Below are positions 1 through 8,665 of a stretch of 64,000 bases of DNA, piece by piece. The DNA is from Reddybacter sp041622675. GTDB taxonomy: Bacteria > Pseudomonadota > Gammaproteobacteria > Pseudomonadales > Porticoccaceae. The notes under the pieces are model-generated. The model had not been told where the DNA came from. It saw nothing but the letters and a program-made list of their open reading frames with translations, and did not search any database. The stretch covers positions 42,678 to 106,677 of the forward strand of contig JBFJYH010000003.1 in NCBI GenBank assembly GCA_041622675.1. Direction: 5' to 3'. The translations under genes were made by a program, and so were the position numbers. Position 1 is the stretch's first letter; the number at the start of each line of letters is the position of its first letter.

Positions 1-754
1 TGGCCATATTGGCGGGGATGGCAAAACCAATGCCCACGTTGCCACCGGCAGGTGAAATAATGGCGGTGTTGATGCCGACCAGTTCTCCCCTGAGATTGAC
101 AAGAGCTCCGCCGGAGTTGCCCGGATTAATCGAGGCATCAGTCTGAATGAAATCCTCATAGCCTTCGATGCCGAGGCCACTACGACTGAGAGCGCTAACC
201 ACCCCGGTAGTGACAGTTTGGCCCAGACCAAAGGGGTTGCCGATGGCCACGACAAAGTCACCAACCTCTAATTGATTGGAGTCAGCGATAGGTATATCCG
301 TTAAAGCCTCAGCATCAATTTCAATAATTGCTATATCCAGGTCGGGATCGGAACCTAAAAGTTTGGCGCGATAACTTCGTCCATCAAGCAGGGCCACCTG
401 TATTTCATCCGCGCCTTTAATGACATGGTGATTGGTCATAACCACGCCATTTTTTGCATCCACGATCACTCCAGAGCCGGCGCTTTGCTGACGCTTTTGG
501 GGCTGTTTGAATTGCCGTTGATCGGGCAGGTTAAAAAAATGCCGGAAAAAAGGATCATTTAATAGCGGGTTGTAGCGATTGCGTTGAGTGGAATACGTCG
601 AGATATTCACGACGGCTGGGTTGACATCTTTGAGCATGGGAGCGAGCGACGGGAGGGGTTTCCCCTCCGCGTCGATGGCAGGCAACACAGCGTAAGATGT
701 GGCCGATATGGTTAAACATATCAAGGAGGCCAGAGTGAATAATCTCATTTTCAT
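1..754 (-). CDS. HtrA/DegP-DegQ family periplasmic serine protease (3' end outside window)
   Basis: Trypsin-like protease that degrades or refolds damaged envelope proteins. The visible 251 residues begin with a hydrophobic signal peptide (about residues 1-22). The chymotrypsin-fold catalytic triad is visible: His110 in TNHHVIKG, Asp140 in DPDLDIA and Ser214 in NPGNSGGALVN. The PDZ domains would lie beyond position 1, so DegP, DegQ and DegS cannot be told apart. The ATG at 754 is preceded by GAGGA at good spacing. The gene lies 30 nt downstream of an Hsp20 gene on the same strand, so co-transcription with the heat-shock genes is likely (inference). Confidence 0.93.
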   Translation of the reverse strand, partial: MKMRLFTLASLICLTISATSYAVLPAIDAEGKPLPSLAPMLKDVNPAVVNISTYSTQRNRYNPLLNDPFFRHFFNLPDQRQFKQPQKRQQSAGSGVIVDAKNGVVMTNHHVIKGADEIQVALLDGRSYRAKLLGSDPDLDIAIIEIDAEALTDIPIADSNQLEVGDFVVAIGNPFGLGQTVTTGVVSALSRSGLGIEGYEDFIQTDASINPGNSGGALVNLRGELVGINTAIISPAGGNVGIGFAIPANMA

Positions 755-784
755 CGGTGAGTCCTCAGGCTTACTTCTAAAGTT

Positions 785-1381
785 TTACTGGGATGAAATA
801 TTGATGCGCTTGACCTCAGTTTTTTCGCTCTGGTCTCTGGGAACAACCAGCCTTAACACGCCATCCTTCAGGTTGGCTTGAATGTCGTCAGCATTGGCAT
901 CAGTCGGCAATGACAAGGTGCGCTGGAAAGCGCCGTAACTGCGCTCAACACTGTAAAATTGTTTACCTTGCTGCTCGTTTGTTTCGTCTTTCTGTCCTCT
1001 AACAATTAGCATATCGCCACTGATTTCAATCGATAGGTCGTTTTCTGATAGACCGGGGACATCCAGTGTAATTTCATATTGTCTGTCGTCACCTGAGACA
1101 TCTATCTGTGGGCGGTAGGCCGTGATACCTCCTATGCTGGGCCAGCCCTGTTGTGTCGGGGCTAGCCTTAAAGAAGGCATGCCAAAGTCACTGAAAACGT
1201 CATTAAACAAACGATCAATGTGTTCATGTAGCTGGGCAATAGGGCGCTGCCCCCCTTGTTGCCAGGTCGATAACGGGGCACGCGACGCCTCGTGGTGTTG
1301 CATGGGTATTTGAGTAGTATTCTCTACTGTGTTGTCTTCGTGTTTAAACCAGTTCCAGGGCTTGAGCTTTTCCAGATTCAT
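785..1381 (-). CDS. Hsp20/alpha-crystallin family small heat-shock protein
   Basis: ATP-independent holdase of 198 residues. It has a long variable N-terminal arm (about 1-85) and an alpha-crystallin domain (about 90-190) starting near YRPQIDVSGDD and containing the family hallmark GVLRLVVPR late in the domain. An in-frame TTG-type start lies upstream, but the ATG at 1381 is preferred because GGAGG sits 7 nt before it. It resembles the HSP16.5/HspA class more than IbpA. It lies between the IbpA-like gene and htrA on the same strand. A strong hairpin separates it from the IbpA-like gene and may reduce read-through. Confidence 0.93.
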   Translation of the reverse strand: MNLEKLKPWNWFKHEDNTVENTTQIPMQHHEASRAPLSTWQQGGQRPIAQLHEHIDRLFNDVFSDFGMPSLRLAPTQQGWPSIGGITAYRPQIDVSGDDRQYEITLDVPGLSENDLSIEISGDMLIVRGQKDETNEQQGKQFYSVERSYGAFQRTLSLPTDANADDIQANLKDGVLRLVVPRDQSEKTEVKRINISSQ

Positions 1382-1437
1382 AGCAAAACCTCCAATCAAT
1401 CATCATTTATAAAGGCATTTAATCTGTGGAAAATAAG

Positions 1438-1465
1438 GGTGGGCTGTGGCCTGGCACAGCCCACC
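1438..1465 (-). terminator. hairpin between the two Hsp20 genes (attenuator/terminator candidate)
   Basis: A perfect 11-bp inverted repeat (GGTGGGCTGTG / CACAGCCCACC) with a 6-nt loop sits between the stop of the upstream Hsp20 gene and the start of the next. On the minus strand it is followed by CTTATTTT, an imperfect T-tract. It could be a partial terminator or an RNA-stabilising hairpin that sets unequal expression of the two genes. Confidence 0.6.
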
Positions 1466-1471
1466 ACAGGT

Positions 1472-1957
1472 TTAAGCGGCCTGTGCGCTTTTTTCTTTTT
1501 CCTTCTCCTTCGATCTATGTTCCAGCACCGTACCCGACTGGTTAATGGCAATAGTTTTTGGCTTCATTGCCTCGGGTATCTCACGCAGCAAATTGATGGT
1601 AAGTAAGCCATTGTTTAGGTCAGCATTGGTGACTTCAACATGCTCGGCTAGACTGAACTTATGTTCAAACGTCCGGTTGGCGATACCTAGGTGGAGATAA
1701 TTACGTTTTTCATCGTCCTTGGTTTTTTCACCGCGAATGGTTAACGTATTGTTTTCCACGTTAATATCCAGCTCGCCTTGCTCAAAACCGGCTACGGCTA
1801 CGGCTATGGCGTAATGGTTTTCGTCCAGCACCTCAATATTGTAGGGGGGGTAGCTGGAGCCGTGATCAGAACCACGCAGTGCCTTGTCGATCAGTGATCC
1901 CAGACGGTCATAGCCAATACTACTACGGTAGAGTGGTGTTAAATCAATTGAGCTCAT
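1472..1957 (-). CDS. IbpA-like small heat-shock protein (Hsp20)
   Basis: A 161-residue class A sHSP that holds unfolding proteins for DnaK/ClpB. The N-terminus (SSIDLTPLYRSSIGYDRL) is the typical IbpA/IbpB start. The alpha-crystallin domain spans about 36-130, with IRGEKT and GLLTINL motifs. A C-terminal IPEAMKP segment supplies the I-x-I/V-like anchoring tail, followed by a charged Lys/Glu end. The ATG at 1957 has a GGAGGA ribosome-binding site that is buried in a ROSE-like hairpin, and a sigma32-like promoter lies about 85 nt upstream. First gene of the sHSP-sHSP-htrA cassette. Confidence 0.95.
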   Translation of the reverse strand: MSSIDLTPLYRSSIGYDRLGSLIDKALRGSDHGSSYPPYNIEVLDENHYAIAVAVAGFEQGELDINVENNTLTIRGEKTKDDEKRNYLHLGIANRTFEHKFSLAEHVEVTNADLNNGLLTINLLREIPEAMKPKTIAINQSGTVLEHRSKEKEKEKSAQAA

Positions 1958-1960
1958 AAC

Positions 1961-1983
1961 AAATCCTCCATTTGAAGCAATTT
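1961..1983 (-). promoter_or_regulatory. ROSE-like RNA thermometer hairpin over the sHSP ribosome-binding site
   Basis: Read on the minus strand, AAATTGCTTC can fold onto GGAGGATTT just before the ATG. The pairing gives AAAU/AUUU, U-G, G opposite G, a bulged C, then U-A, U-G and C-G closing a short loop. The UUGCU element facing AGGA, with a G-G opposition and bulged C, is the defining feature of ROSE thermosensors, which melt on heating to free the Shine-Dalgarno. The assignment is from the sequence pattern. Folding energies were not computed. Confidence 0.7.
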
Positions 1984-2041
1984 AAAATAAAGTCAATAAA
2001 AGCCGAAATACTCCACTTGAGACATATCTCGACACTCCTTT

Positions 2042-2069
2042 AAATAAGATTTCTCTGTTTTATTTCAAG
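2042..2069 (-). promoter_or_regulatory. sigma32-type heat-shock promoter for the sHSP cassette
   Basis: On the minus strand, CTTGAAA (2063-2069) is a perfect match to the RpoH -35 consensus. After a 13-nt spacer comes TCTTATTT (2042-2049), a partial match to the CCCCATNT -10. Transcription would start near 2035 and give a leader of about 78 nt carrying the ROSE-like hairpin. Confidence 0.65.
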
Positions 2070-2302
2070 GTGATTCTTAAATAAAATTATTATAAAAATA
2101 TGTTTTTTTAATTCTCAGGGTTGCTGCGCAACATTTTTGTATGTGGCGTCTCGGTTGATCTGTTTGTGTTGTTGATACTGGAGGTTAGTAAGGTATTGAC
2201 TAAGCGCTTCTACAGCGCTAGAGCTCAAACAATTGGATGAAGAATTGGTGATATTAGCTTCGTCCTCTACGCGTGGTGACTAGCCTTTTGTTATTTCAGG
2301 AC

Positions 2303-2336
2303 ACCGCCGAGTTAGGGTTCTAAACTCACTGGCGGT
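2303..2336. other. isolated hairpin in an otherwise empty intergenic region
   Basis: The stretch 2070-2495 has no convincing gene. It contains a hairpin with ACCGCC/GGCGGT outer arms and an inner GAGTTA/TAAACTC pairing with one bulge. No T-tract follows on either strand, so it is not called a terminator. Function unknown. Confidence 0.3.
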
Positions 2337-2495
2337 ATGTTGCGGATTAAATGTTTTCCGTTTAAAAAACATCCCGGCCCAAGCTTAAAATGACCCGGAG
2401 CCCCAATACAGTGCCAGTTCAACAACTGTAAAAGCACAGCTCAGTTATTTTCCAACGAGGTTGAGCAAAATATCTGCAAAAAGAGTTATATCACG

Positions 2496-2755
2496 ATGAC
2501 AATGATGACTGCTGTTAAAGAAAATAAGCAGGGCCTGTATACGACGGTGAGTGAAGAGTTGGCACTAAGACAAAATTTCGAACCTAAGCAAGGTGCTCGT
2601 GATGAGATAAAGACAAATATCAAAGATTACCTATGGAATGAAAAAGCGGGTCTGCCCGAAAGCTTTGGCCGGATGAGGTCGATGAAAAAACAGAGGCTAT
2701 ATTTGGTTACTGTTTGATTTATAAGAAAAATTATCAAGACCATACTCATACTTAA
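2496..2755 (+). pseudogene. frameshifted gene remnant, possibly the C-terminal tail of a type I restriction HsdR-like protein
   Basis: The open frame from 2496 reads 73 residues (…IKDYLWNEKAGLPESFG) and then turns into low-quality sequence ending at 2717. Shifting frame at about 2667 lets a more protein-like sequence continue as PDEVDEKTEAIFGYCLIYK to a stop at 2753-2755. Together they read as one domain end with a single frameshift. The pattern LPE…DE…EKTEAIFGY resembles the extreme C-terminus of HsdR-type subunits, but that is recollection of a motif and not a search result. No hsdM or hsdS is nearby. It could instead be an intact unknown small gene. Confidence 0.4.
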
Positions 2756-2893
2756 GCAATATGCAGTTCTTATTCATATACGAGATGATGTATTGAAAAT
2801 ACGGCTTTCTTTTTACCGCGTAAAGCTATTATTGACTGCAAAGACGAGCAGCTTAGATAAGAGGTAAATGCCGCTGCTTTACTTTGGCCGGTG

Positions 2894-4336
2894 TCATTTC
2901 TCGGTTGTGGGTGAAAGGGTCAGCACATCTTCCCCGGTCTCTTCGCGAATCACCTCTCGTTGTTGCTGTGCAGTAATTTCTTCGCTATGGCTACGTGTGC
3001 CGCCTACCCATAGGTCCATCATTTTTGCGGCCACTAAATCACCGCTGACGTTGATGGCGGTGCGGCTCATATCTAGAATTCGGTCTACCCCCATGATCAG
3101 AGCGATACCGGCAGCGGGAATACCCACGGTGCTCAATACCATGGATAAAATAACAATGCCCACACCGGGTGTTGCCGGTGCGCCGATAGAGGCACCCACG
3201 GAGGTGAGTATAATTAAAGCCATTCCGCCCAGACTAATATCAATGCCAAAGACCTGCGCCAGAAAAATGGCGGCAACGCCCTGGTAAAGCGCTGTGCCGT
3301 TCATGTTAATAGTGGCACCCAGCGGAATGATAAACTGGGCCACAGAGGGTCTTACCTTGAGTTTTTCCTCTGCTGTTTTAATTGACAGTGGCATCACAGC
3401 CGCGGAACTTGAGGTGGAAAACGCGAGCAACAACACTTCTTTTACATCGCTGATAAACGGCAGCGGCTTTTGCCTGGCAAAGACAAAAAGAATCACCAGG
3501 TAAACGCAGAACATTAGCAATAAGCCAAATAAAACAGTGCCGACATACACTGCCATACCTAGTAAAGCATCGAGGCCCAGTTTTGCGGTCAATTGGGCTA
3601 GTAATCCAAACACGGCCACTGGTGCCAGCAGCATCGCCCAGCGCACTACCGTCATACAGACTTCCTGTAGAGACCCCATCAGGTCGAGTAGTGGCTTGGC
3701 TTGCGCAGGCACCATCATTACTAATGCGACACCCACGACCATGGCAAAAATAACCACCTGTAACATGTTGTTTTCGACCATCGAGCTCAGGGGATTGGAT
3801 GGAAGTAGTGTGATGACTTTTTGCGGTAGCTCATGAAGATTAAGCACTTGTGCTGGCATATCGCTGAGTGCTGCAGGCGCACCCAGTGTAGCTTGTAGCG
3901 CCTGGCTGTCGATATAGGCACCAGGTTTGATAAGAGAGGCTACGATTAGACCAATAATAATGGCTAGTGCTGTGGTAACAATAAAATACAGCACTACGCG
4001 GAGCCCCATTTTACGCAGTTGCTCCAGATCCTCCGTTGCCGCCAGACCGCGGATGATGGAGGCGAATACCAGAGGTATGACGATCATTTGAATAAGGGCG
4101 AGAAACAGCTTGCCGGGAAAAGCCAGCCAATCGCTCGCGGTGGCGGCTGTCGCGGGGTCCACCCAGCCAACGCTGGGGCCAATAATAATTCCCAGGCTAA
4201 TACCCAACACCATGCCGACCATCACCTGCAGCCATAGGCGGCCACGAACCAGGGATTGCAGATAGGTGTTGAGGTATTTTAGAGAGCGGGGATAAAGCAC
4301 GTCCAACGCGAGGATCTTTTCGGTTTTTCCCGCCAT
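2894..4336 (-). CDS. dicarboxylate/amino acid:cation symporter (DAACS family)
   Basis: Inner-membrane secondary transporter of the GltP/DctA family, 480 residues with about eight membrane segments and two re-entrant loops. Family signatures are visible: the serine-rich SSSAAVMPLS re-entrant loop and the NMNGTALYQ motif equivalent to the NMDGT sodium/substrate site. The GASIGAPATPGVG segment is the second hairpin. Substrate cannot be fixed from sequence. The neighbouring fumarase and aconitase suggest a C4-dicarboxylate, but glutamate/aspartate is equally compatible. AAGGAA precedes the ATG at 4336. Confidence 0.92.
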   Translation of the reverse strand: MAGKTEKILALDVLYPRSLKYLNTYLQSLVRGRLWLQVMVGMVLGISLGIIIGPSVGWVDPATAATASDWLAFPGKLFLALIQMIVIPLVFASIIRGLAATEDLEQLRKMGLRVVLYFIVTTALAIIIGLIVASLIKPGAYIDSQALQATLGAPAALSDMPAQVLNLHELPQKVITLLPSNPLSSMVENNMLQVVIFAMVVGVALVMMVPAQAKPLLDLMGSLQEVCMTVVRWAMLLAPVAVFGLLAQLTAKLGLDALLGMAVYVGTVLFGLLLMFCVYLVILFVFARQKPLPFISDVKEVLLLAFSTSSSAAVMPLSIKTAEEKLKVRPSVAQFIIPLGATINMNGTALYQGVAAIFLAQVFGIDISLGGMALIILTSVGASIGAPATPGVGIVILSMVLSTVGIPAAGIALIMGVDRILDMSRTAINVSGDLVAAKMMDLWVGGTRSHSEEITAQQQREVIREETGEDVLTLSPTTEK

Positions 4337-4440
4337 GATGCAAGTTCCTTTTTTGCAGAACGTAGTCTCATATAGCTTGCACGATCGAGCCGCCAGCTAT
4401 CCTGTGTTGCAAAGGGCCCCACTAAATCAAAGAGCTTTGT

Positions 4441-5844
4441 TTAATTACCGGGACTCAACATTAGGGCAGGGTCGATGAGCGAGTCGACCTCATCCGCGGA
4501 CAAAAAATTCAATTCCAGTATCGCGGCTTTGATACTGAGGTTTTTCTCTAAGGCCAACTTAGCCGCTGTTGCGGCCTTATCGTAGCCAATCACAGGTGAT
4601 AGTGCTGTGACGAGCATCAACGAGCGATCAACATTGGTGGCTAATTGCTGCTCATTAGCTTGTAGCCCATGGATACAATTTTTGGCAAAGCTTTGCATGC
4701 CATCCGACAGTAAATTGAGAGATTCGAGCAGATTATGAATGATAACCGGCTTAAACACATTGAGTTCCAAATGACCCTGGCTGCCCGCTAAACCAAGGGT
4801 CGTATCGTTGCCCATGACCTGAGCGGCAATCATCGTGAGTGCTTCGGTCTGGGTGGGATTGACCTTGCCCGGCATAATTGAGCTGCCCGGTTCGTTTGCC
4901 GGCAGAAGTAACTCGCTCAGTCCACATCTTGGGCCGCTGCCCAGTAGGCGTAAATCGTTGGCGATTTTAAACAGCGCTGTTGCTAATAGACGCAAACGGC
5001 CGTGTAAATCAACCAGCGTATCATGGGCGCTGCTAGCCATGAATTTATTGGGGGCGGAGCAAAAGTCGATACCGCTGAGTTGGCTGATTTTGTTGGCCAC
5101 ATCGACAGCCCAGGTTTTGGGGGTATTGAGACCGGTACCGACGGCGCTGCCACCGAGTGCAAGCATCTTTAAAGGGGCTTGCACGGCACGGATTTGGATG
5201 CGGGCATAATCTAGTTGGCTGACGTAGCCGCTGAACTCTTGGCCCAAGGTAATGGGGGCGGCATCCATTAAATGGGTGCGCCCGATTTTGATCAGAGATT
5301 GAAATTCCAATGCCTTTTGTGCCAGCGCATCGTGTAATACATTGAGGGCAGGCAGTAATTTTTGCTGTAATTGTGACAGCGCGCTGACATGCATCACAGT
5401 GGGGAAGACATCGTTGGACGACTGGGAGCAATTGACGTGATCGTTTGGGTGGACAGGGTGCTTTGCGCCTCGGTCTGCACCCATGAGCTCATTCGCGCGA
5501 TTTCCGATGACTTCATTAAAATTCATATTGGTCTGGGTGCCACTGCCGGTTTGCCACACCACCAACGGGAACTGTTGGTCATGTTGCCCGGCAATAATTT
5601 CATCGCAGGCCCGACAGATGGCATCACAGAGGGGATCGGGCAGGGTGCCTAGATCCCGATTACATAAAGCGGCGGCTTTTTTAACCAGTGCGAAACTGCG
5701 AATAAATTCGCGGGGAAACCTCTGGTGGCCAATATTGAAATTTTCGAGGGCGCGCTGGGTTTGGGCCCCCCATAAGGCACTACGGGGTACATTGATTGTC
5801 CCCAGGCTATCGCTTTCCTGTCGTGAGTCCGTTGCGTCGGGCAC
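4441..5844 (-). CDS. fumC: class II fumarate hydratase
   Basis: Catalyses reversible hydration of fumarate to L-malate in the TCA cycle, as an iron-independent cytosolic homotetramer. The 467 residues match the usual length. The fumarase/aspartase signature GSSIMPGKVNP is at about residues 320-330, and the active-site segments TGSGTQTNMN (99-108) and GRTHLMDAAP (188-197) are present. The gene begins 11 nt after the aconitase stop, so the two TCA enzymes are almost certainly one transcript. The next gene downstream is the DAACS symporter, 104 nt on. Confidence 0.96.
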   Translation of the reverse strand: MPDATDSRQESDSLGTINVPRSALWGAQTQRALENFNIGHQRFPREFIRSFALVKKAAALCNRDLGTLPDPLCDAICRACDEIIAGQHDQQFPLVVWQTGSGTQTNMNFNEVIGNRANELMGADRGAKHPVHPNDHVNCSQSSNDVFPTVMHVSALSQLQQKLLPALNVLHDALAQKALEFQSLIKIGRTHLMDAAPITLGQEFSGYVSQLDYARIQIRAVQAPLKMLALGGSAVGTGLNTPKTWAVDVANKISQLSGIDFCSAPNKFMASSAHDTLVDLHGRLRLLATALFKIANDLRLLGSGPRCGLSELLLPANEPGSSIMPGKVNPTQTEALTMIAAQVMGNDTTLGLAGSQGHLELNVFKPVIIHNLLESLNLLSDGMQSFAKNCIHGLQANEQQLATNVDRSLMLVTALSPVIGYDKAATAAKLALEKNLSIKAAILELNFLSADEVDSLIDPALMLSPGN

Positions 5845-5855
5845 AGTTATCCGCC

Positions 5856-8510
5856 TTATTGAATTTGCTCGAGGACGTAATTCAAAATGCCGCCGGAGCG
5901 AAAATAATTCAGCTCATTGTCGGTGTCGATTCGGCAAAGTAAGGCGCATGTCGCCTGTTCTCCGTCGCTGCGGGTCACAGTGAGGGTAAGGTCTTTGCCG
6001 GGCTTGAGTGATTCAATGCCAGTAATGGAAATGATCTCGCTGCCATCGAGTTTGAGAGTTTTACGGTTATCCAGGCCCTGAAACTGTAAGGGTAGGACGC
6101 CCATGCCAATCAGGTTTGATCGATGTATACGCTCAAAGCTTTCGGCGATGACCGCTTTTACGCCCAGTAATCGCGTGCCTTTGGCGGCCCAGTCCCGGCT
6201 TGAGCCGGTGCCGTACTCTTTGCCGGCAAATACGACCAGGGGTGTATCGCTCTGTTGGTAGCGCATCGCAGCGTCGTAGATAGGCAGGGGTTCGCCATCG
6301 GGCACCGCGCGGGTGAAGCCGCCCTCAATGCCGGGCACCATTTCATTTTTAATGCGCACATTGGCAAATGTGCCTCGCATCATCACCTCGTGGTTGCCGC
6401 GGCGCGATCCATAGGAGTTAAAGTCTTTAACGGCGACACCGTGTTCGCGAAGATACTGTCCTGCCGGGCTGTCGGCGGCGATCGAGCCGGCCGGTGAGAT
6501 ATGGTCGGTAGTGACTGAATCGCCAAACAGCGCGAGAATGCGTGCCCCGTCGATATTGACAGTGGCTTGGCGTGTCGCACTGAAAAAAGGCGGGTGTTGA
6601 ATATAGGTGGAGGTGGCTGACCACTGGTAGGTTTTATCATCTGGAATTTGAATATTTTGCCAAGTGGTGTCACCGCTAAATACGTCGGCATAGCGGCTCT
6701 GAAACATACTTGAGCTGACCTCTGCCACGGCGCTAGCTACCTCATTGTTACTGGGCCACAGGTCTTTCAGGTAAACGTTCTGGCCATCGGCGCCTTTGCC
6801 AATGGGGTCTGTGCTGAGATTAATGCGTGTAGTGCCCGCCAAGGCAAAGGCAACCACCAAAGGCGGCGAGGCCAACCAGTTGGCGCGCACTTTGTTGTGG
6901 ATGCGGCCCTCGAAATTGCGATTGCCCGATAGTACGGACGATACGGTTAAATTGCCGGCTTCAATGGCAGCTTCAATTTCCGCCGGCAGGGGGCCTGAGT
7001 TGCCAATGCAGGTAGTGCACCCATAACCCACGAGATTAAACCCGAGCTGGTCAAGATAAGACTGTAGACCCGCTTTGATTAAATAATCAGTGACGACTTT
7101 GGAACCTGGTGCGAGGGAGGATTTAACCCAGGGTTTACGCTGTAAACCCAGATCGATGGCTTTTTTAGCCACAAGGCCGGCGGCCATCATTACGGCGGGG
7201 TTCGATGTGTTGGTGCAGGAGGTGATAGCGGCAATGACGACATCACCGTGATTGAGCTGGTAATCGGTGCCTGCTACGCTAATTCCGACCTCCTGATCTT
7301 GTTGGTCGGCAAGTACCTCTTCCATTTTTTCGTGTAGTTGTGACAGCGCAACGCGATCTTGCGGCCGTTTGGGTCCTGCAAGGCTGGGTACGACCTGGCC
7401 GAGATCTAAGGCAAGGGCGCTGTTAAAAACAGGGTCCGGGGTATGACTGTCGCGCCATAAGCCCTGGGCTTTGGCGTAGGCCTCCACTAGCGCAATGGTG
7501 TTGCTGTCACGTCCGGTTAGATTCAGATAATTGAGTGTTTCCTGGTCAATAGTAAAAAAGCCGCAGGTCGCACCGTACTCGGGTGCCATATTGGCAATGG
7601 TTGCACGGTCTGCCAAAGGTAAATAGTCCAGTCCATTGCCATAAAATTCGACAAATTTACCGACCACGCCATGGGCTCGCAACATTTCTACCACGGTCAG
7701 TACCAGGTCGGTTGCCGTTACCCCTTCATTCAATTTTCCCGAAAATTTGAAACCTACGACGTCCGGAATCAGCATGGTGACCGGCTGGCCGAGCATAGCC
7801 GCTTCAGCCTCGATGCCGCCCACGCCCCAGCCCAATACGCCCAGGGCATTAATCATGGTGGTATGGCTGTCGGTGCCAACGAGTGTATCGGGGTAGGCAA
7901 ATTGCTCGCCGTTGATCGAGTTTGTCCAGACCGACTTGGCGAGATACTCAAGATTGACTTGATGGCATATACCGGTTCCGGGGGGCACCACTCTGAAGTT
8001 ATCGAAGGCGGTTTGCCCCCAGCGCAGAAATTCGTAGCGCTCTGCATTGCGCGCCATTTCCATAGCGACATTGTCTTCGTAGGCCGAAGGCTGGGCGAAT
8101 TTGTCGACCATGACGGAGTGGTCAATAACCAGGTCAACGGGTGTCAGTGGGTTGATTAATGCAGGGTCTTTCTTTTGTGTAACGAGAGCATCGCGCATGG
8201 CTGCCAGGTCGACTACCCCCGGCACGCCGGTAAAATCTTGCATCAATACGCGGGCTGGTCGAAAGGCAATTTCCCGCTCGGCCTCATTGGTTACTGTGTG
8301 GTTCGCCAGGGCGATAATGTCTTCCTGGGTAACGCTGGTGCCATCTTCACAGCGCAATAAATTTTCAAGAAGAACTTTTAGGGAGTTGGGAAGTTTCTCC
8401 AACTCAAGCAGACCTTCGTTAGCAAGTTTCTGTAGGCTAAAATAGTGGTATTGATCGTTGCCTACGCTGAGCTGCGCTTTGGTATTGAGACTATTGCTAC
8501 TTTTGTGCAT
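5856..8510 (-). CDS. acnA: aconitate hydratase A
   Basis: Isomerises citrate to isocitrate through cis-aconitate using a [4Fe-4S] cluster. The 884 residues have the IRP1/AcnA architecture. Cluster cysteines are visible in SCTNTSNP (near residue 432) and GCTTCIGNSG (near 498-501). The C-terminal swivel domain contains FGDSVTTDHISPAG and the active-site loop GKEYGTGSSRDWAAKG. The ATG at 8510 with GGGAG 7 nt upstream is preferred over an in-frame TTG at 8534. It leads the acnA-fumC operon. AcnA-type enzymes are usually the stress-resistant aconitase. Confidence 0.96.
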   Translation of the reverse strand: MHKSSNSLNTKAQLSVGNDQYHYFSLQKLANEGLLELEKLPNSLKVLLENLLRCEDGTSVTQEDIIALANHTVTNEAEREIAFRPARVLMQDFTGVPGVVDLAAMRDALVTQKKDPALINPLTPVDLVIDHSVMVDKFAQPSAYEDNVAMEMARNAERYEFLRWGQTAFDNFRVVPPGTGICHQVNLEYLAKSVWTNSINGEQFAYPDTLVGTDSHTTMINALGVLGWGVGGIEAEAAMLGQPVTMLIPDVVGFKFSGKLNEGVTATDLVLTVVEMLRAHGVVGKFVEFYGNGLDYLPLADRATIANMAPEYGATCGFFTIDQETLNYLNLTGRDSNTIALVEAYAKAQGLWRDSHTPDPVFNSALALDLGQVVPSLAGPKRPQDRVALSQLHEKMEEVLADQQDQEVGISVAGTDYQLNHGDVVIAAITSCTNTSNPAVMMAAGLVAKKAIDLGLQRKPWVKSSLAPGSKVVTDYLIKAGLQSYLDQLGFNLVGYGCTTCIGNSGPLPAEIEAAIEAGNLTVSSVLSGNRNFEGRIHNKVRANWLASPPLVVAFALAGTTRINLSTDPIGKGADGQNVYLKDLWPSNNEVASAVAEVSSSMFQSRYADVFSGDTTWQNIQIPDDKTYQWSATSTYIQHPPFFSATRQATVNIDGARILALFGDSVTTDHISPAGSIAADSPAGQYLREHGVAVKDFNSYGSRRGNHEVMMRGTFANVRIKNEMVPGIEGGFTRAVPDGEPLPIYDAAMRYQQSDTPLVVFAGKEYGTGSSRDWAAKGTRLLGVKAVIAESFERIHRSNLIGMGVLPLQFQGLDNRKTLKLDGSEIISITGIESLKPGKDLTLTVTRSDGEQATCALLCRIDTDNELNYFRSGGILNYVLEQIQ

Positions 8511-8665
8511 AAGAGACTCCCAGATTTTTATCAAGTTAGCCAGTGCATGAGTGTGCAGGGTCGGACTCTATTTGAAACCTGTTATTCAAAGTGCAACGTA
8601 TCACTAAGTCCAGTACCCCGCTAGCATGAATGACGGCCCTTAGGGTTTTATTGGCCGCGATTTAT

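Noticed and set aside
2303..2336. Integron attC-like hairpin
   Set aside because: The GTTRRRY/RYYYAAC core pairs are missing and no cassette or integrase is present.
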